Positions 16,790 through 27,300 of a stretch of 55,151 nt of DNA are shown here, one piece after another. The translations under genes and the position numbers were made by a program. The notes beneath the pieces are model-generated. The model searched no databases, had not been told where the DNA came from, and saw only the letters and a program-made list of their open reading frames with translations. Positions within the stretch are counted from its first letter, which is position 1. Every line of letters starts with the position of its first letter. The DNA is from Candidatus Hydrogenedens sp. (GTDB lineage Bacteria > Hydrogenedentota > Hydrogenedentia > Hydrogenedentales > Hydrogenedentaceae): contig DAOSBX010000022.1 in the NCBI GenBank assembly GCA_035361075.1, positions 1-55,151 of the forward strand, in the 5' to 3' direction.

Positions 16790-16802
16790 GTAATCGTTTT
16801 AC
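16790..16802. promoter_or_regulatory. LacI-type operator-like palindrome
   Basis: GGTAATCGTTTTACC with a central CG, just downstream of the -10 box. It resembles the GTAA-n-CG-n-TTAC sites at 41223 and 41353 but has one extra T in the right half, so binding is less certain here. Confidence 0.55.
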
Positions 16803-16851
16803 CAATTTTAATAAATATCATTATTAACTTTTAATTAAAGGAGACTAAAAC

Positions 16852-17778
16852 ATGTCTAAAAAAGGTTTTACTCTCATTGAATTACTTGTTGTCATCGCTA
16901 TTATCGGTATTCTTGCGGCGATATTATTGCCAGCTCTTGCTCGTGCCCGTGAAGCGGCACGTCGTTCCAGTTGCCAGAACAACCTCAAACAATGGGGATT
17001 GGTCTTTAAGATGTATTCCAACGAAGCCAAAGGAGAACGGTTCCCTCGTTTATGCGCGTATTATGGAAACCTTGTAGATTGTAATACAGCAGGATTTCCT
17101 GTAACTCATACTAACACTCTAAGAATTTCTGTAGGTCCTTATGTCCCTTCTATATTTCCGGAATATTTAACTGACCCCAATATCACATTGTGTCCTTCGG
17201 ATGCAGAAGCGAAACCAGGAGATTTAATTAATCCCATTACAAATGAGTCAGAATTCTACCTTGCATGCAATAACATGGAAAGAGGTATGTTCCGTATTGA
17301 TACCAGTTATGCCTACTTAGGCTACGTATTGGACCGGTGTGAAGATACAGATGAGCAAATGAACTTGGGATTATTTGACCCCGAATATTCTGCTTATACA
17401 GGTCCCGCACAATTTGTAATGCTTGCAGCACAATTATATGCAGTACCTGAACCTGATGTACCAGCAAAAACAGACCAAGATATTAATGCCGGGGTACCTT
17501 ATGGCAATGCCGGAACTGCAACGATATATCGGCTTCGTGAAGGGATTGAACGATTCCTTATAACAGATATTAATAATCCCTCTGCTTCAGCACAAGCGCA
17601 AAGTAGTGTATTTATCATGTTTGACCTTGTAGCAACAGCAACGCAAGGGTTTAATCACATACCCGGTGGCTGCAATGTGCTATATATGGACGGACATGTA
17701 GAATTTGTTCGTTATCCAGGCAAAGCACCGGTAAATCAGGGATTCGCTTGGGTAACTACCGCCGTTGGATTTTCATAA
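16852..17778 (+). CDS. Type II pseudopilin-like protein with C-terminal H-x-DG motif, copy 1
   Basis: A 308-residue protein with a prepilin leader: KKGFTLIELLVVIAIIGI, cut by prepilin peptidase between Gly and Phe, with the conserved Glu at position 5 of the mature form. A helix with ARAREAARRSSCQNNLKQWG follows. The middle is variable. The C-terminal part has YRLREGIERFLITDINNP and HIPGGCNVLYMDGHVEF, the processing-associated H-x-DG region known from planctomycete-like bacteria (here His-x10-Asp-Gly). The protein probably assembles in a pilus-like or secretion structure at the cell surface. A ribosome site AAGGAG precedes the ATG. The sulfatase gene follows 56 bases later, so the two are likely co-transcribed from the promoter at 16753. 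Confidence 0.93.
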   Translation: MSKKGFTLIELLVVIAIIGILAAILLPALARAREAARRSSCQNNLKQWGLVFKMYSNEAKGERFPRLCAYYGNLVDCNTAGFPVTHTNTLRISVGPYVPSIFPEYLTDPNITLCPSDAEAKPGDLINPITNESEFYLACNNMERGMFRIDTSYAYLGYVLDRCEDTDEQMNLGLFDPEYSAYTGPAQFVMLAAQLYAVPEPDVPAKTDQDINAGVPYGNAGTATIYRLREGIERFLITDINNPSASAQAQSSVFIMFDLVATATQGFNHIPGGCNVLYMDGHVEFVRYPGKAPVNQGFAWVTTAVGFS

Positions 17779-17834
17779 TCCGCATATAATAACATAGTAA
17801 ATAAAATTAAATTTAACAAATTACAGGTATAGAG

Positions 17835-19244
17835 ATGGAGCGTAGAGATTTTTTAAAAAGGGCAGTGTTAGGTTTACTAACCTGCCCTACTGTTTATGCT
17901 TCACAAACGAAGCAGGGCAAAATAAAAAAAGCCTCAAAGCCTAAAGTGCCACAGAACTTCATCCTAATTCTGATGGACGATATGGGCTATGGTGACCTCA
18001 GTTGTTATGGAAATACTCAATATACAACACCGAACCTTGACCAGATGGCGAAGGAAGGGGTTCGTTTTACGGATTTTTATGCCTGTGCTCCTGTATGCAC
18101 TCCGACGCGTGCTTCTGTAATGACAGGATGCTATGCTCAGAGAGTTGGTTTGCCTCGTGTTCTGGGGAATAGAGAACGGACTGGAATTAATCCCAATGAA
18201 GTAACCTTAGCAGAAGCATTAAAAGGTGCTGGGTATAATACTGCTTGTTATGGGAAGTGGCATTTAGGACATTTACAACCATTCCTCCCACCGAATCATG
18301 GCTTTGATGAATATTATGGTATCCCCTATTCTAATGATATGGGTCCAGATGAGAATGAACCCAATGCCCCTCCATTACCCTTAATAGAAAACTTAAAAGT
18401 AATTGAAGAAAACCCAGACCAATCAAAATTAACTACCGAATATACGGAGCGAGCCGTTAATTTTATTAAGAGGAATAAAGATAACAAATTTTTCTTATAT
18501 CTACCTCATACAATGATGCATGTGCCTATTTATGTATCAAAGAAATTTGAAGGGAAATCAGGGGCTGGATTATATGGTGATACAGTTCTGGAAATTGACT
18601 GGTCTGTGGGTGAAATAATAAATACACTTAAAGAGACAGGACTCTCTGATAATACACTGGTTGTATTTACATCAGATAATGGACCATGGTTAATTTATGG
18701 AAATCATGCAGGAAGTGCAGGCCCGTTACGCTGTGGTAAAGCGACTACTTTTGAAGGAGGAATGCGTGTTCCTTGTATTGCATGGTCACCTCAATTTATC
18801 CCTTCAGGAAAAATTTGCAGTGAAGTAAGTGCTACGTTTGATTTCTATCCTACATTTGCCAAACTTGCAAATGCAGACTATCCTAAAACTGATTTTCGTG
18901 ACGGGAAGAATACTTGGAATTTGTTTATAAAACCAGATATGAATTCTCCCCATCCTTTCTTCTTATATTATCTCCATAATGAACTACAAGCCATCCGTCA
19001 AGGAAAATGGAAACTTCATCTCCCTCACAAATACCAGGAACTTGATTTCCCAGGGAATGATAGAAAACGGGAAAAATATAAAGAAGAAAAGATTGAATTA
19101 TCTTTATATGATTTGGAAAATGATATTTCAGAAAAAACGAATCTTGCAAATGAATATCCTAAAATAGTAGAACGGCTTAAAGGTATCGCACTTCGGTATG
19201 ATAAAGATTTAAAAGCGAACATTCGTCCCTGCGGAAAAGTATAA
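17835..19244 (+). CDS. Tat-exported arylsulfatase-type sulfatase
   Basis: A 469-residue formylglycine-dependent sulfatase. It begins with MERRDFLKRAVLGLL, a good twin-arginine signal. LILMDDMGYGDLSCYG holds the metal-binding Asp pair, and the signature CTPTRASVMTG begins at Cys88, the residue converted to formylglycine. Further active-site parts are GKWHLG and TSDNGPW, the latter a metal ligand. It removes sulfate esters from a secreted or periplasmic substrate, probably a sulfated glycan; the exact bond cannot be told from sequence. No sulfatase-modifying enzyme gene is in the window. A strong terminator follows 101 bases after the stop. Confidence 0.95.
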   Translation: MERRDFLKRAVLGLLTCPTVYASQTKQGKIKKASKPKVPQNFILILMDDMGYGDLSCYGNTQYTTPNLDQMAKEGVRFTDFYACAPVCTPTRASVMTGCYAQRVGLPRVLGNRERTGINPNEVTLAEALKGAGYNTACYGKWHLGHLQPFLPPNHGFDEYYGIPYSNDMGPDENEPNAPPLPLIENLKVIEENPDQSKLTTEYTERAVNFIKRNKDNKFFLYLPHTMMHVPIYVSKKFEGKSGAGLYGDTVLEIDWSVGEIINTLKETGLSDNTLVVFTSDNGPWLIYGNHAGSAGPLRCGKATTFEGGMRVPCIAWSPQFIPSGKICSEVSATFDFYPTFAKLANADYPKTDFRDGKNTWNLFIKPDMNSPHPFFLYYLHNELQAIRQGKWKLHLPHKYQELDFPGNDRKREKYKEEKIELSLYDLENDISEKTNLANEYPKIVERLKGIALRYDKDLKANIRPCGKV

Positions 19245-19345
19245 TTTATCATTACTTACCCTTATGAAAGAAAGAAGATAAATCACATAATTTTTAGTAA
19301 ATTCTATCAGATTTATTTGATATTTTTACAATGACTTTAAACCGA

Positions 19346-19383
19346 AACGGGCTATCGAAAAGATTCGATAGCCCGTTATTTTT
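19346..19383 (+). terminator. Rho-independent terminator after the sulfatase gene
   Basis: A 14-bp stem (AACGGGCTATCGAA with TTCGATAGCCCGTT), a 4-base loop and then TATTTTT. It lies between convergent genes, so it may also slow minus-strand transcripts, though that side lacks a good T run. Confidence 0.88.
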
Positions 19384-19402
19384 CTATACGGCTATGATAT
19401 TC

Positions 19403-22400
19403 TTACTTGCGTAAAAATGCTTTTCTACGGATAATTGTCATTACTCCAACAATAGAGGAGATAACAACCACTATCACTAATCCAGCATTTGTACTTGCAG
19501 GTACACCTTTCTCGACATTCAAGGTTGCGGTACGTGATATAACTAAATCATTCATTCCTGTTACAGTACTTCCAGCGTCTTGAATAGTCACATAATACTC
19601 ACCTGCATCCTCCATCTCTACTGGGTCAATTACTAAAACAGGGCCTATCGCACCTGTTATCACTTCAAATGTCTTATTTCCATCATCTCGATACCATGTA
19701 TAGGTCTTATCACCTAAACCGCCTGTTACCTCAACAACCATTTCGACACGGTCACCTACTGTTGCATTGTATTCTTCTAATAGGTCTTGTCCCAATTGTA
19801 AATGTTCGCCAACCTCTATTATGGCATGTCGCGATTGATATACTGTCGGGACATCATCGGTTACTTCAAGATAATATTCATAGGTACCTACAGTTAAGGA
19901 TGCTGTATTTACTTCTATTTCTAATGTATTAACAGCAACTACCTCGGTACCTCCACCAGGCAAATCGCGCTTCCACTCGTAATAAACAGGTGGTAAGCCT
20001 CCAACAAAATCTGCCGACATCACAAAGAATGGGTCATCAATATATAAGGATGCGTCTTGAGGTTGTTTAGTAAATACAACTTCGCTACTGGCTACACGCA
20101 ATAAGGCTGGGTCAGATGTCAATACAGTATTCAAACCACTCACTGTTGACGGCTGGTCGGACACATAAACTATAAACTGCGTGCCATCATAAGTCTCATC
20201 AACATCCTGTATTACTAATGTAGCATTATTAACTCCTAACGAACCAACACCAACCTGCCACCAATCGTAATTGTATGGCTCAAACCCACCGACTACTTCT
20301 ACCTGGAACACTGCATCTTGTCCAGCATACAGATTCAGGCTTTGTGGATGTGTAATTATTTGTGGCGGGTCTGCAACTTTCACATTTGCTACTCTCGATG
20401 TTACATTTGGATTTAATCCGCCACTGGAATCACTTACAATTACATAGTAATCACCTGCATCTGTTTCATCTGCTGAACCTAAATCAAGCACATTTTGTCC
20501 TTCCACAGGACCTAATATACTTTCTGTGCCCTTGAACCACTCATAATAGAACGGTGGTAGACCACCACTGACATTTACAACTAACTGAACTGGCGATTCT
20601 CCTGTGTATGCTCGTACATCTGCAGGTCCCTGGACATTGATAAAGTTCGTTATGGAGAGTTTAGCCACACGAGAGGTGCCACTCTGCGGTGTCCCACTAT
20701 CAGTTACAACACAACGATAGTATGAATTTTGCAATGCAGATAAGTGAGCGCCTTCCGCTATTTGAATTCCAAGCGTTGGACCATCTGCCCCAGAGACAAT
20801 CGAACTGGCATGCAACGGATGCGGTCCGTTAGACAATGTCGTCCACGGTCCACTTTCATCTGTCGCATATTGCCATTCATAATTTAATTGCGGTATTCCG
20901 CCATTGGTTTGGACTGTAAATTGTGCTTGATTACCAACATTCTCGGTTATATCTGCAGGATGCTCCGTACTAACTGCAAGGTTCGCATATACATTCAATA
21001 CGCCCGCATTTGCAGGATAGGCATCTGGGTCAGGTCCACTATCAACACCAACACAACGGTATGAACCCGTATCACCTACAACAACATCAGTCAAAACTAA
21101 TACAGAATTATCCACACCGTGATTTATAGACACCCTTCCACCTAAATCACCATTATTCAATGTCTGATATCCACTTCCTGTATCTCTCTGCCATATATAA
21201 GTATACGGCGGAGTTCCTCCAGACACTGTGATTGCAATTACATATATATTACCTTCATACAAAGTGGTTGGACTCGGCGCTGGGTCAGTAACTACAAATG
21301 GATTTGTTACAGTAAGTACTGCCTCGTTAGTATCTTCTGTTGAGGGTGCCCCACGGTTCTCAGAGTCAGTCGCCCTTGCTTTGTAATTGCCAACATCTGC
21401 AAGTTGGACATTAGTGATGGTCAATGTAGTTGTTGCACCATTATTGGTTATTGCCACCGTCGAGCCAGAACCAGACGGATGCGGTCCATCAGTAATCGGA
21501 GTACTATTCCAGAACCATTCATAAGTATATGGCGGATAGCCTCCCGCAAATGTCGCAGTAAACGAAGCAGTCCCACCAGTATTCCTGTGTATGTTCTGCG
21601 GTTGAGCAGAAACACTAACCACTGGCTGAACATCCAAAGTACTCGGACCACAGAACGCAGTTTGGCCACCACCAGAAATATTCACTGCTGTTCCGTAATA
21701 ATTACCACGCATAGTCATATCTAAGTTGAAGAAAGTTACTGGATTACCTCCACTACCTACCGTTTCTAAACCGCTACCCCTATCAGCATACCACTGATAT
21801 ATATAATTCGTTCCAGGACCACCTATAAACTTGAAACTATAAATGGCATTTTCTCCAATATACTTTTTAACCTCTGGAGATAAATCTACTATTGTTCTTA
21901 TCATATTAGGATTAATGGTAATTGTTTTTGTGTTAGAAGTAACTTGATTAGGTGGAGGAGGTGTATCATTCGGGTCAGTCACAACACAGCGATACTGTCC
22001 ATCTTCCTGACCGGGGATAGCATATTCCACCGTCAATTGATTTGTAGTTGCTCCAGAAATTATCGTTGTAACTTGAGTATTGTTTACGCCATCCGAACCA
22101 TTTACAAACCTTGTATAACTCCCATCAGCAACAGGAACCCAAGAACCACCCTTGAAGATTTGCCACTGATATTGATACGGGGGTCCATATCCACCACTGG
22201 CAGTAACTGTCATACGGAACGAACGACCAAATCCAATATATCCATCGCTCAGATTCAAAGCCGTCGGCGAACTGAAGTCATCTTCATTAAATGGATTATC
22301 CCTCGGTGGATCAAATTCTTGTATCACTATGTTACTAACAGCCAACGGATTGGGCCAAACATCAACATAGTTCGTTTTGGTTTCCGTATCTTCACCATAC

Positions 22401-24142
22401 TGGGATACCACCCTCAAACTAACTGTATAAATACCAACAACGTTATATGTCCATTGTGGATTTGTCGGTGTCGTATAATGGGCATCCCATGAACTATCTC
22501 CATTAAAATCCCAATACCAATCGGTTATTTGTGTTGTATTCCCAGGCAACTCATCTGCTATTGATTCATCTGTAAACTGAACAGTCAACGGATACTGTCC
22601 CTGCAACGGAGTGCCTGAAAATTGAGCTACTGGCGGGGTATGCACAATGATGTAATCGGTCTTCGTATTACTACCATTCCCTTCCGCCGTAGTGACTGTC
22701 AATGACACAGTGTATCTACCCGCAGTATTGTATTGATGACTCGGATTCTGTTGATTACTCGTCCCACTATCGCCAAAATTCCAAGACCAGGTTGTCTCGG
22801 GCCATAAGCCATAGGTCTCCGACAAATCCGTAAACTGGACAGATTGCCCTGCCAGAATCTCTGTGGGTGTGCCTGAGAAATCCACAGGCATATTACCTGA
22901 GAACATCACATTTTCATAGGCGCCCATATCTACCGTACCACCTTCTACACGATAGTAACTACGGATATCCAACCGTGTGGGACCAGTTGGCGGGTCTACT
23001 AACGCATTGGAACCAGCATTAATGCAAGGAGACATTGGTGAAAAACTTAAACGCAAATCATTATTCCCTGGATTGCGGAACAATGGGTCTAAATTGATAT
23101 TTCCTACTCCACCTCCACCATAACCACTTTGCACATCGCAATATTGCACATCCGCTGAATATACAAAACCCAAACCAGGTCTAAAAGACCGGATATGCGG
23201 ATTGGCAGGAGCAGTCGGATTCCAAAGAATGTTATTGTAAATCCTTGGGAAATTAACTCCACAACCACTATTCATGATGGTATTGGCATTGTATAATTGA
23301 CTTCCACTTAAATTGGCAGAAGTATTATTATAGAAGGTACAGTTCACTATCTTTGTTTCATTACCAATTTCACTATTAGATGAATCGATACCATTGTTAA
23401 ATACACCAGCACCGCCACGAATCGGGGAAACGCCCGTGTCAACAGCCTCATTGCAGGTATTACCACGGAAAACGCAATCATGAATTAATGCATTTGCTTT
23501 ATAATTATTTGAACCAATCGTTCCTGATAAATTTGCAATAGCACCACCCGCAGTTCCTGCAACATTGTCATAAAAAACACAATTAGCAATTACTGGTGAT
23601 GATAACCAGTTATATATACCTGCACCACGCCAGGTATGATAATCACCTGCCACACCTGTTGCACGACCACCACGAATATGGAAACCATCAATCACTACAT
23701 CCACATTTGGACCATCTGCTTTTCCTATCACTATTACATGGTATGCATTTGTTCCACCACGAGAAGTTCTTCCATCTATTGTAGTTATATATCTTGCAGG
23801 TCTTCTCTGGTTTATCGAAGTCTCAGTTCCTTTGAATCCCCCGTAAAGGTGGACATCATCCTTCATTACCAATGAGCCTTCCACCGCAGAAGGTGCACCC
23901 CAACTTTCTGTTCTTAGTTCATCATAATTGCCCTGTGCTACCCAGACTTCCACAGGATTCCCCGGAGATGCTTGCGATGCCGCCGCATCGATCCCCTCCT
24001 GGATTGTCCGGAATGCCTTAGCCCACGAACTACCATCCGGGCTTGGGTCTGTACTCGCTTTGTTCACATATACCACACCAAATGACTGCATTGTGAACAA
24101 GCATATTACTACTATAATTCCTGTAATTGATTTTTTTGACAT
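19403..24142 (-). CDS. Large surface protein with beta-helix, two PKD domains and Ig-like repeats
   Basis: A 1579-residue exported protein. After the signal peptide (ITGIIVVICLFTMQSFG), residues 25-410 form a parallel beta-helix module that starts with SSWAKAFRTIQEGID and ends with GGTVDMGAYEN, typical of right-handed beta-helix surface proteins. Two PKD domains follow (about 415-505 and 505-595) with WSWNFGD and YTVSLTV motifs. Then come about nine Ig-like repeats of 90-100 residues, each with an xYxWxxxxx and DxGxYxC/V pattern. The tail GVPASTNAGLVIVVVISS ends in a hydrophobic helix and RRKAFLRK, like PEP-CTERM-type sorting or anchor signals. It probably acts in adhesion or glycan binding at the cell surface. 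No enzyme motif is evident. Confidence 0.88.
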   Translation of the reverse strand: MSKKSITGIIVVICLFTMQSFGVVYVNKASTDPSPDGSSWAKAFRTIQEGIDAAASQASPGNPVEVWVAQGNYDELRTESWGAPSAVEGSLVMKDDVHLYGGFKGTETSINQRRPARYITTIDGRTSRGGTNAYHVIVIGKADGPNVDVVIDGFHIRGGRATGVAGDYHTWRGAGIYNWLSSPVIANCVFYDNVAGTAGGAIANLSGTIGSNNYKANALIHDCVFRGNTCNEAVDTGVSPIRGGAGVFNNGIDSSNSEIGNETKIVNCTFYNNTSANLSGSQLYNANTIMNSGCGVNFPRIYNNILWNPTAPANPHIRSFRPGLGFVYSADVQYCDVQSGYGGGGVGNINLDPLFRNPGNNDLRLSFSPMSPCINAGSNALVDPPTGPTRLDIRSYYRVEGGTVDMGAYENVMFSGNMPVDFSGTPTEILAGQSVQFTDLSETYGLWPETTWSWNFGDSGTSNQQNPSHQYNTAGRYTVSLTVTTAEGNGSNTKTDYIIVHTPPVAQFSGTPLQGQYPLTVQFTDESIADELPGNTTQITDWYWDFNGDSSWDAHYTTPTNPQWTYNVVGIYTVSLRVVSQYGEDTETKTNYVDVWPNPLAVSNIVIQEFDPPRDNPFNEDDFSSPTALNLSDGYIGFGRSFRMTVTASGGYGPPYQYQWQIFKGGSWVPVADGSYTRFVNGSDGVNNTQVTTIISGATTNQLTVEYAIPGQEDGQYRCVVTDPNDTPPPPNQVTSNTKTITINPNMIRTIVDLSPEVKKYIGENAIYSFKFIGGPGTNYIYQWYADRGSGLETVGSGGNPVTFFNLDMTMRGNYYGTAVNISGGGQTAFCGPSTLDVQPVVSVSAQPQNIHRNTGGTASFTATFAGGYPPYTYEWFWNSTPITDGPHPSGSGSTVAITNNGATTTLTITNVQLADVGNYKARATDSENRGAPSTEDTNEAVLTVTNPFVVTDPAPSPTTLYEGNIYVIAITVSGGTPPYTYIWQRDTGSGYQTLNNGDLGGRVSINHGVDNSVLVLTDVVVGDTGSYRCVGVDSGPDPDAYPANAGVLNVYANLAVSTEHPADITENVGNQAQFTVQTNGGIPQLNYEWQYATDESGPWTTLSNGPHPLHASSIVSGADGPTLGIQIAEGAHLSALQNSYYRCVVTDSGTPQSGTSRVAKLSITNFINVQGPADVRAYTGESPVQLVVNVSGGLPPFYYEWFKGTESILGPVEGQNVLDLGSADETDAGDYYVIVSDSSGGLNPNVTSRVANVKVADPPQIITHPQSLNLYAGQDAVFQVEVVGGFEPYNYDWWQVGVGSLGVNNATLVIQDVDETYDGTQFIVYVSDQPSTVSGLNTVLTSDPALLRVASSEVVFTKQPQDASLYIDDPFFVMSADFVGGLPPVYYEWKRDLPGGGTEVVAVNTLEIEVNTASLTVGTYEYYLEVTDDVPTVYQSRHAIIEVGEHLQLGQDLLEEYNATVGDRVEMVVEVTGGLGDKTYTWYRDDGNKTFEVITGAIGPVLVIDPVEMEDAGEYYVTIQDAGSTVTGMNDLVISRTATLNVEKGVPASTNAGLVIVVVISSIVGVMTIIRRKAFLRK

Positions 24143-24339
24143 TTTTCTGTCTCCTTATAAAGTTTCTTATTATAACTAACAACTAATATAATTTCTAAAA
24201 TAATTTAATCTCCACACCTTCGATTATCATGCACTTAACTTTCTTTATGTTTTACCATGTTATATAACTTTTTTATTATCATATATAAATTATACCATCA
24301 AATAATTAAAAAATACAATATTTTTTATTATTTTTTCAA

Positions 24340-24369
24340 ATAGTGGGCTGAAAAAAATCAGCCCACTAT
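24340..24369 (-). terminator. Hairpin terminator after the LRR/InlB-repeat gene
   Basis: A perfect 12-bp stem (ATAGTGGGCTGA/TCAGCCCACTAT) with a six-base loop, 22 bases past the stop at 24392. On the minus strand it is followed only by TTTG and an A-rich stretch, so the T tract is poor. Confidence 0.6.
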
Positions 24370-24391
24370 GTTATCTATTCAAAAGCACAAA

Positions 24392-27300
24392 TTACGGCTG
24401 TTGTCCGGGACAGAATCCATCTTCACCGCCTTCACAAGGATAATAACCATTCAGATTGAAGAACTGGATTAACCTCAGCAGCTCATCCAATCTAATCGTC
24501 CAATCTTGTGGGTTATAGTCTGACGCATGAGGCGTACAGGAATAATCTTCCCCCGGTCCAGGTGCGTAACCATCTTCGCCTTGTGGATCGCAATGATATT
24601 CACCGAAGTTGAAGAATTGTATTACTCTTAACAACTCGCCGAGAGCAATTTCCCCATCTCCATTTTGGTCTGCACTATGTGGAGGTGGTACCGCACCTTC
24701 TCCTTCACCTTCCACTACTCCCTCAGGAGTGCCTTCTATCGCACCTTCTCCTTCACCTTCCACTACTCCCTCAGGAGTGCCTTCTATCGCACCTTCTCCT
24801 TCTACAACACCTTCAGGTGTGCCCTCAACTGCACCTTCTCCTTCTACAACACCTTCTGGTATTTCCTTAAACTGTACTCCTATTATTCTATCTCTATCCA
24901 TAAGGACCTGAATCGAAGGCTGATTTGGATTACCTACACCCTCAAGGTCACCTGTCCATGTATCAAACATCCAACCTTCATTTGGAATCGCAGTTAATTG
25001 TACTAACGTCCCCACTTCATATAAAAGAACCTGTCCTGGTGATGGAACAGTTGTTCCTTGTCCTGATTCAACATTTATAGTTAATGACTTATAAACAATT
25101 TGTTCAAACCGAGCCCTAAGAACAGTATTAGAGTTTAATAGAAATTCATAAGGATTTTCTATCGTTACTAAATTGTCACTTTCGTCAAACCATCCAACAA
25201 ATGCATATCCGGGATTTGGACTTGCATACACAGTTACTGGGAAACCATCCGCTAAGTAGTAAATTCCAGCATAAGGATAAATACTACCATTCGGTCCACT
25301 TTCTAATTGTAAGGAATAACCTGTATCTTCAAACCAACCTATTACATCGTAATTATCATTAACTGTTAACCATGCATTTACCCAATATTCCCATGTCTCT
25401 TCTTGATTTGGTCCCGGATTCTTTAATATCTGCCATCCACCAAAATAATTTTCTTCATCAGTTATGGCTTGTAAGTACACTTGTTCGTTATCTTTATAAC
25501 ATTGTGAACCGGGTCCTGGAATGATAGTGCCTGTTCCAGTTCCAGTTCCTGCTATTGCATAATTCACATTCCAATCACACTCTTCAAAGACTGCACGATA
25601 TGTATAATTTGACTGTTCAGGATTAAACTCAACAGGAAATGGGTTCATTATATCAACAACAAATTCATTTTCATCTACCCAGTATTTAAATCTCCAACCG
25701 GGGTCGGGGTGTGCAATGAGCGTACACCATTGTCCATCAACATAACCATATGTGCCAGGTGAAGAAGGTTCAGTAGTTCCATTCCCCTGTACTTCTAACA
25801 TGGTGACCAAGTATTGTGCCACTCCAAACTTACCCACAATTTTACTTAAAGTCATGCCTTCTTCTACCTCGAAAGCATAGAACCAACTGGTTGATATAAG
25901 GTCGTTTGTATCGTAGTCATACCAACCTAAAAATGCATTCGGTTGATAATTTGTAGCATTAAGGAATATCCACTGCCCAATCTTATAATAATATATTCCG
26001 GGTGCTGGAGTAATCTCTCCCTTATCAGCTCCATCTATATAAAGTTCAAGTGTGAAATCAGCCTCTTCAAAATTAGCTGTGATTTCTTTATTACCATCCA
26101 TTTGAATTTCTATAAAATTATCAAATGGATTGGCTCCACCAATATCACCAGTCCATTGAGTAAAGAACCAACCCGGATTCGGATTTGCAAAAACATATAC
26201 GGTACTATTCTCCTCATACCAATGCTCACCTACTGGTGGATTCGTATTTCCACCCTCAAATGGATTCGTATTTATTGTTAATTTGTATGTCACTATCGGA
26301 ACAAATACAGCAATAAATACTTTGTCTGAATCCATAGTAATAGTAACAGGATTAACTGTGGCTACCTGACTACCATTTTCATCTTCCCAATGGTCAAACT
26401 TATTTCCTATATTACCCCATGCATATAAGGTAACTTCTGCTTGTTCTGCATAATAATATGTTCCTGGAAATGGAAAGACACCACCTGAAAGACTATCAGG
26501 TAGCACCCCAGTCGTTAATGTGTAACCAGTCTCTTCAAATACTGCTCCAACAGTTTTATCTCCATCCATTAGTATATTTGCAAATAGTTGTGTTCCTGAC
26601 GAACTAACATCACCAGTCCATCCAGCAAAATATGCCCCAGGACCACTTAATGCATACAAATTCACCTGTCTCCCCGCAATGTATCTATACACCCCTAATC
26701 CCTGCGGGAACTCATCTACCGCACCATTTCCTGTTAAATTAAATGTAATAGTATAAGTAGATTCAATATCTACAAATACTGCTCTAACTTTAATATTTTC
26801 CGTAATATTTGAGAACCCATACGATGGATTCTCAGTTAATAACACATAATCACCCAAACCATCATCATATCTCTCCCATTGCTTAAACGCATAATTACTT
26901 CCGCTTTGAGGATATGCTCTTATAGCAAATGAAGAATTATATGCAATAGGAGTTATCCCTACTGGCGGATTAGTGATACCTTCTCCTACAATTTCCACCT
27001 CAATACTTGCCTCGCATACTCCCGCACGATTAAGAGAACCACCAGGTAAAACCTTCCACCCTAACTGGTCCACGATTCCACAATACGCAGGCGGAACAGG
27101 ATTGTAACTTATATCAATATTATCACCCGGCCCAATGCCAACATTATCAACTAAATATCCAAAATTCTCTATCTGGTTATCAGAAAGATTTACTTCATTC
27201 AGAGCAGTATAATTTAAAAGTGGATTAATATCCTGAATCTGATTATTACCAAGGTTCAATTCTTCTAGTGTTGTCTTTGGTGCCCCATCCAGATCCATCA

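Noticed and set aside
21404..22492. Several plus-strand open frames inside the PKD/Ig gene
   Set aside because: They are overlapped by a long, domain-rich gene on the other strand and their translations are low-complexity and basic, typical of shadows.
24693..24860. CRISPR-like array
   Set aside because: Units are directly adjacent with no spacers and all lie in frame inside a gene. They are ordinary coding tandem repeats.
24609..24911. Plus-strand frame rich in Pro/Ser/Thr over the EG-rich repeats
   Set aside because: It is the antisense shadow of the repeats encoding EGTPEGVVEGEG. It has no ribosome site and no independent homology signal.
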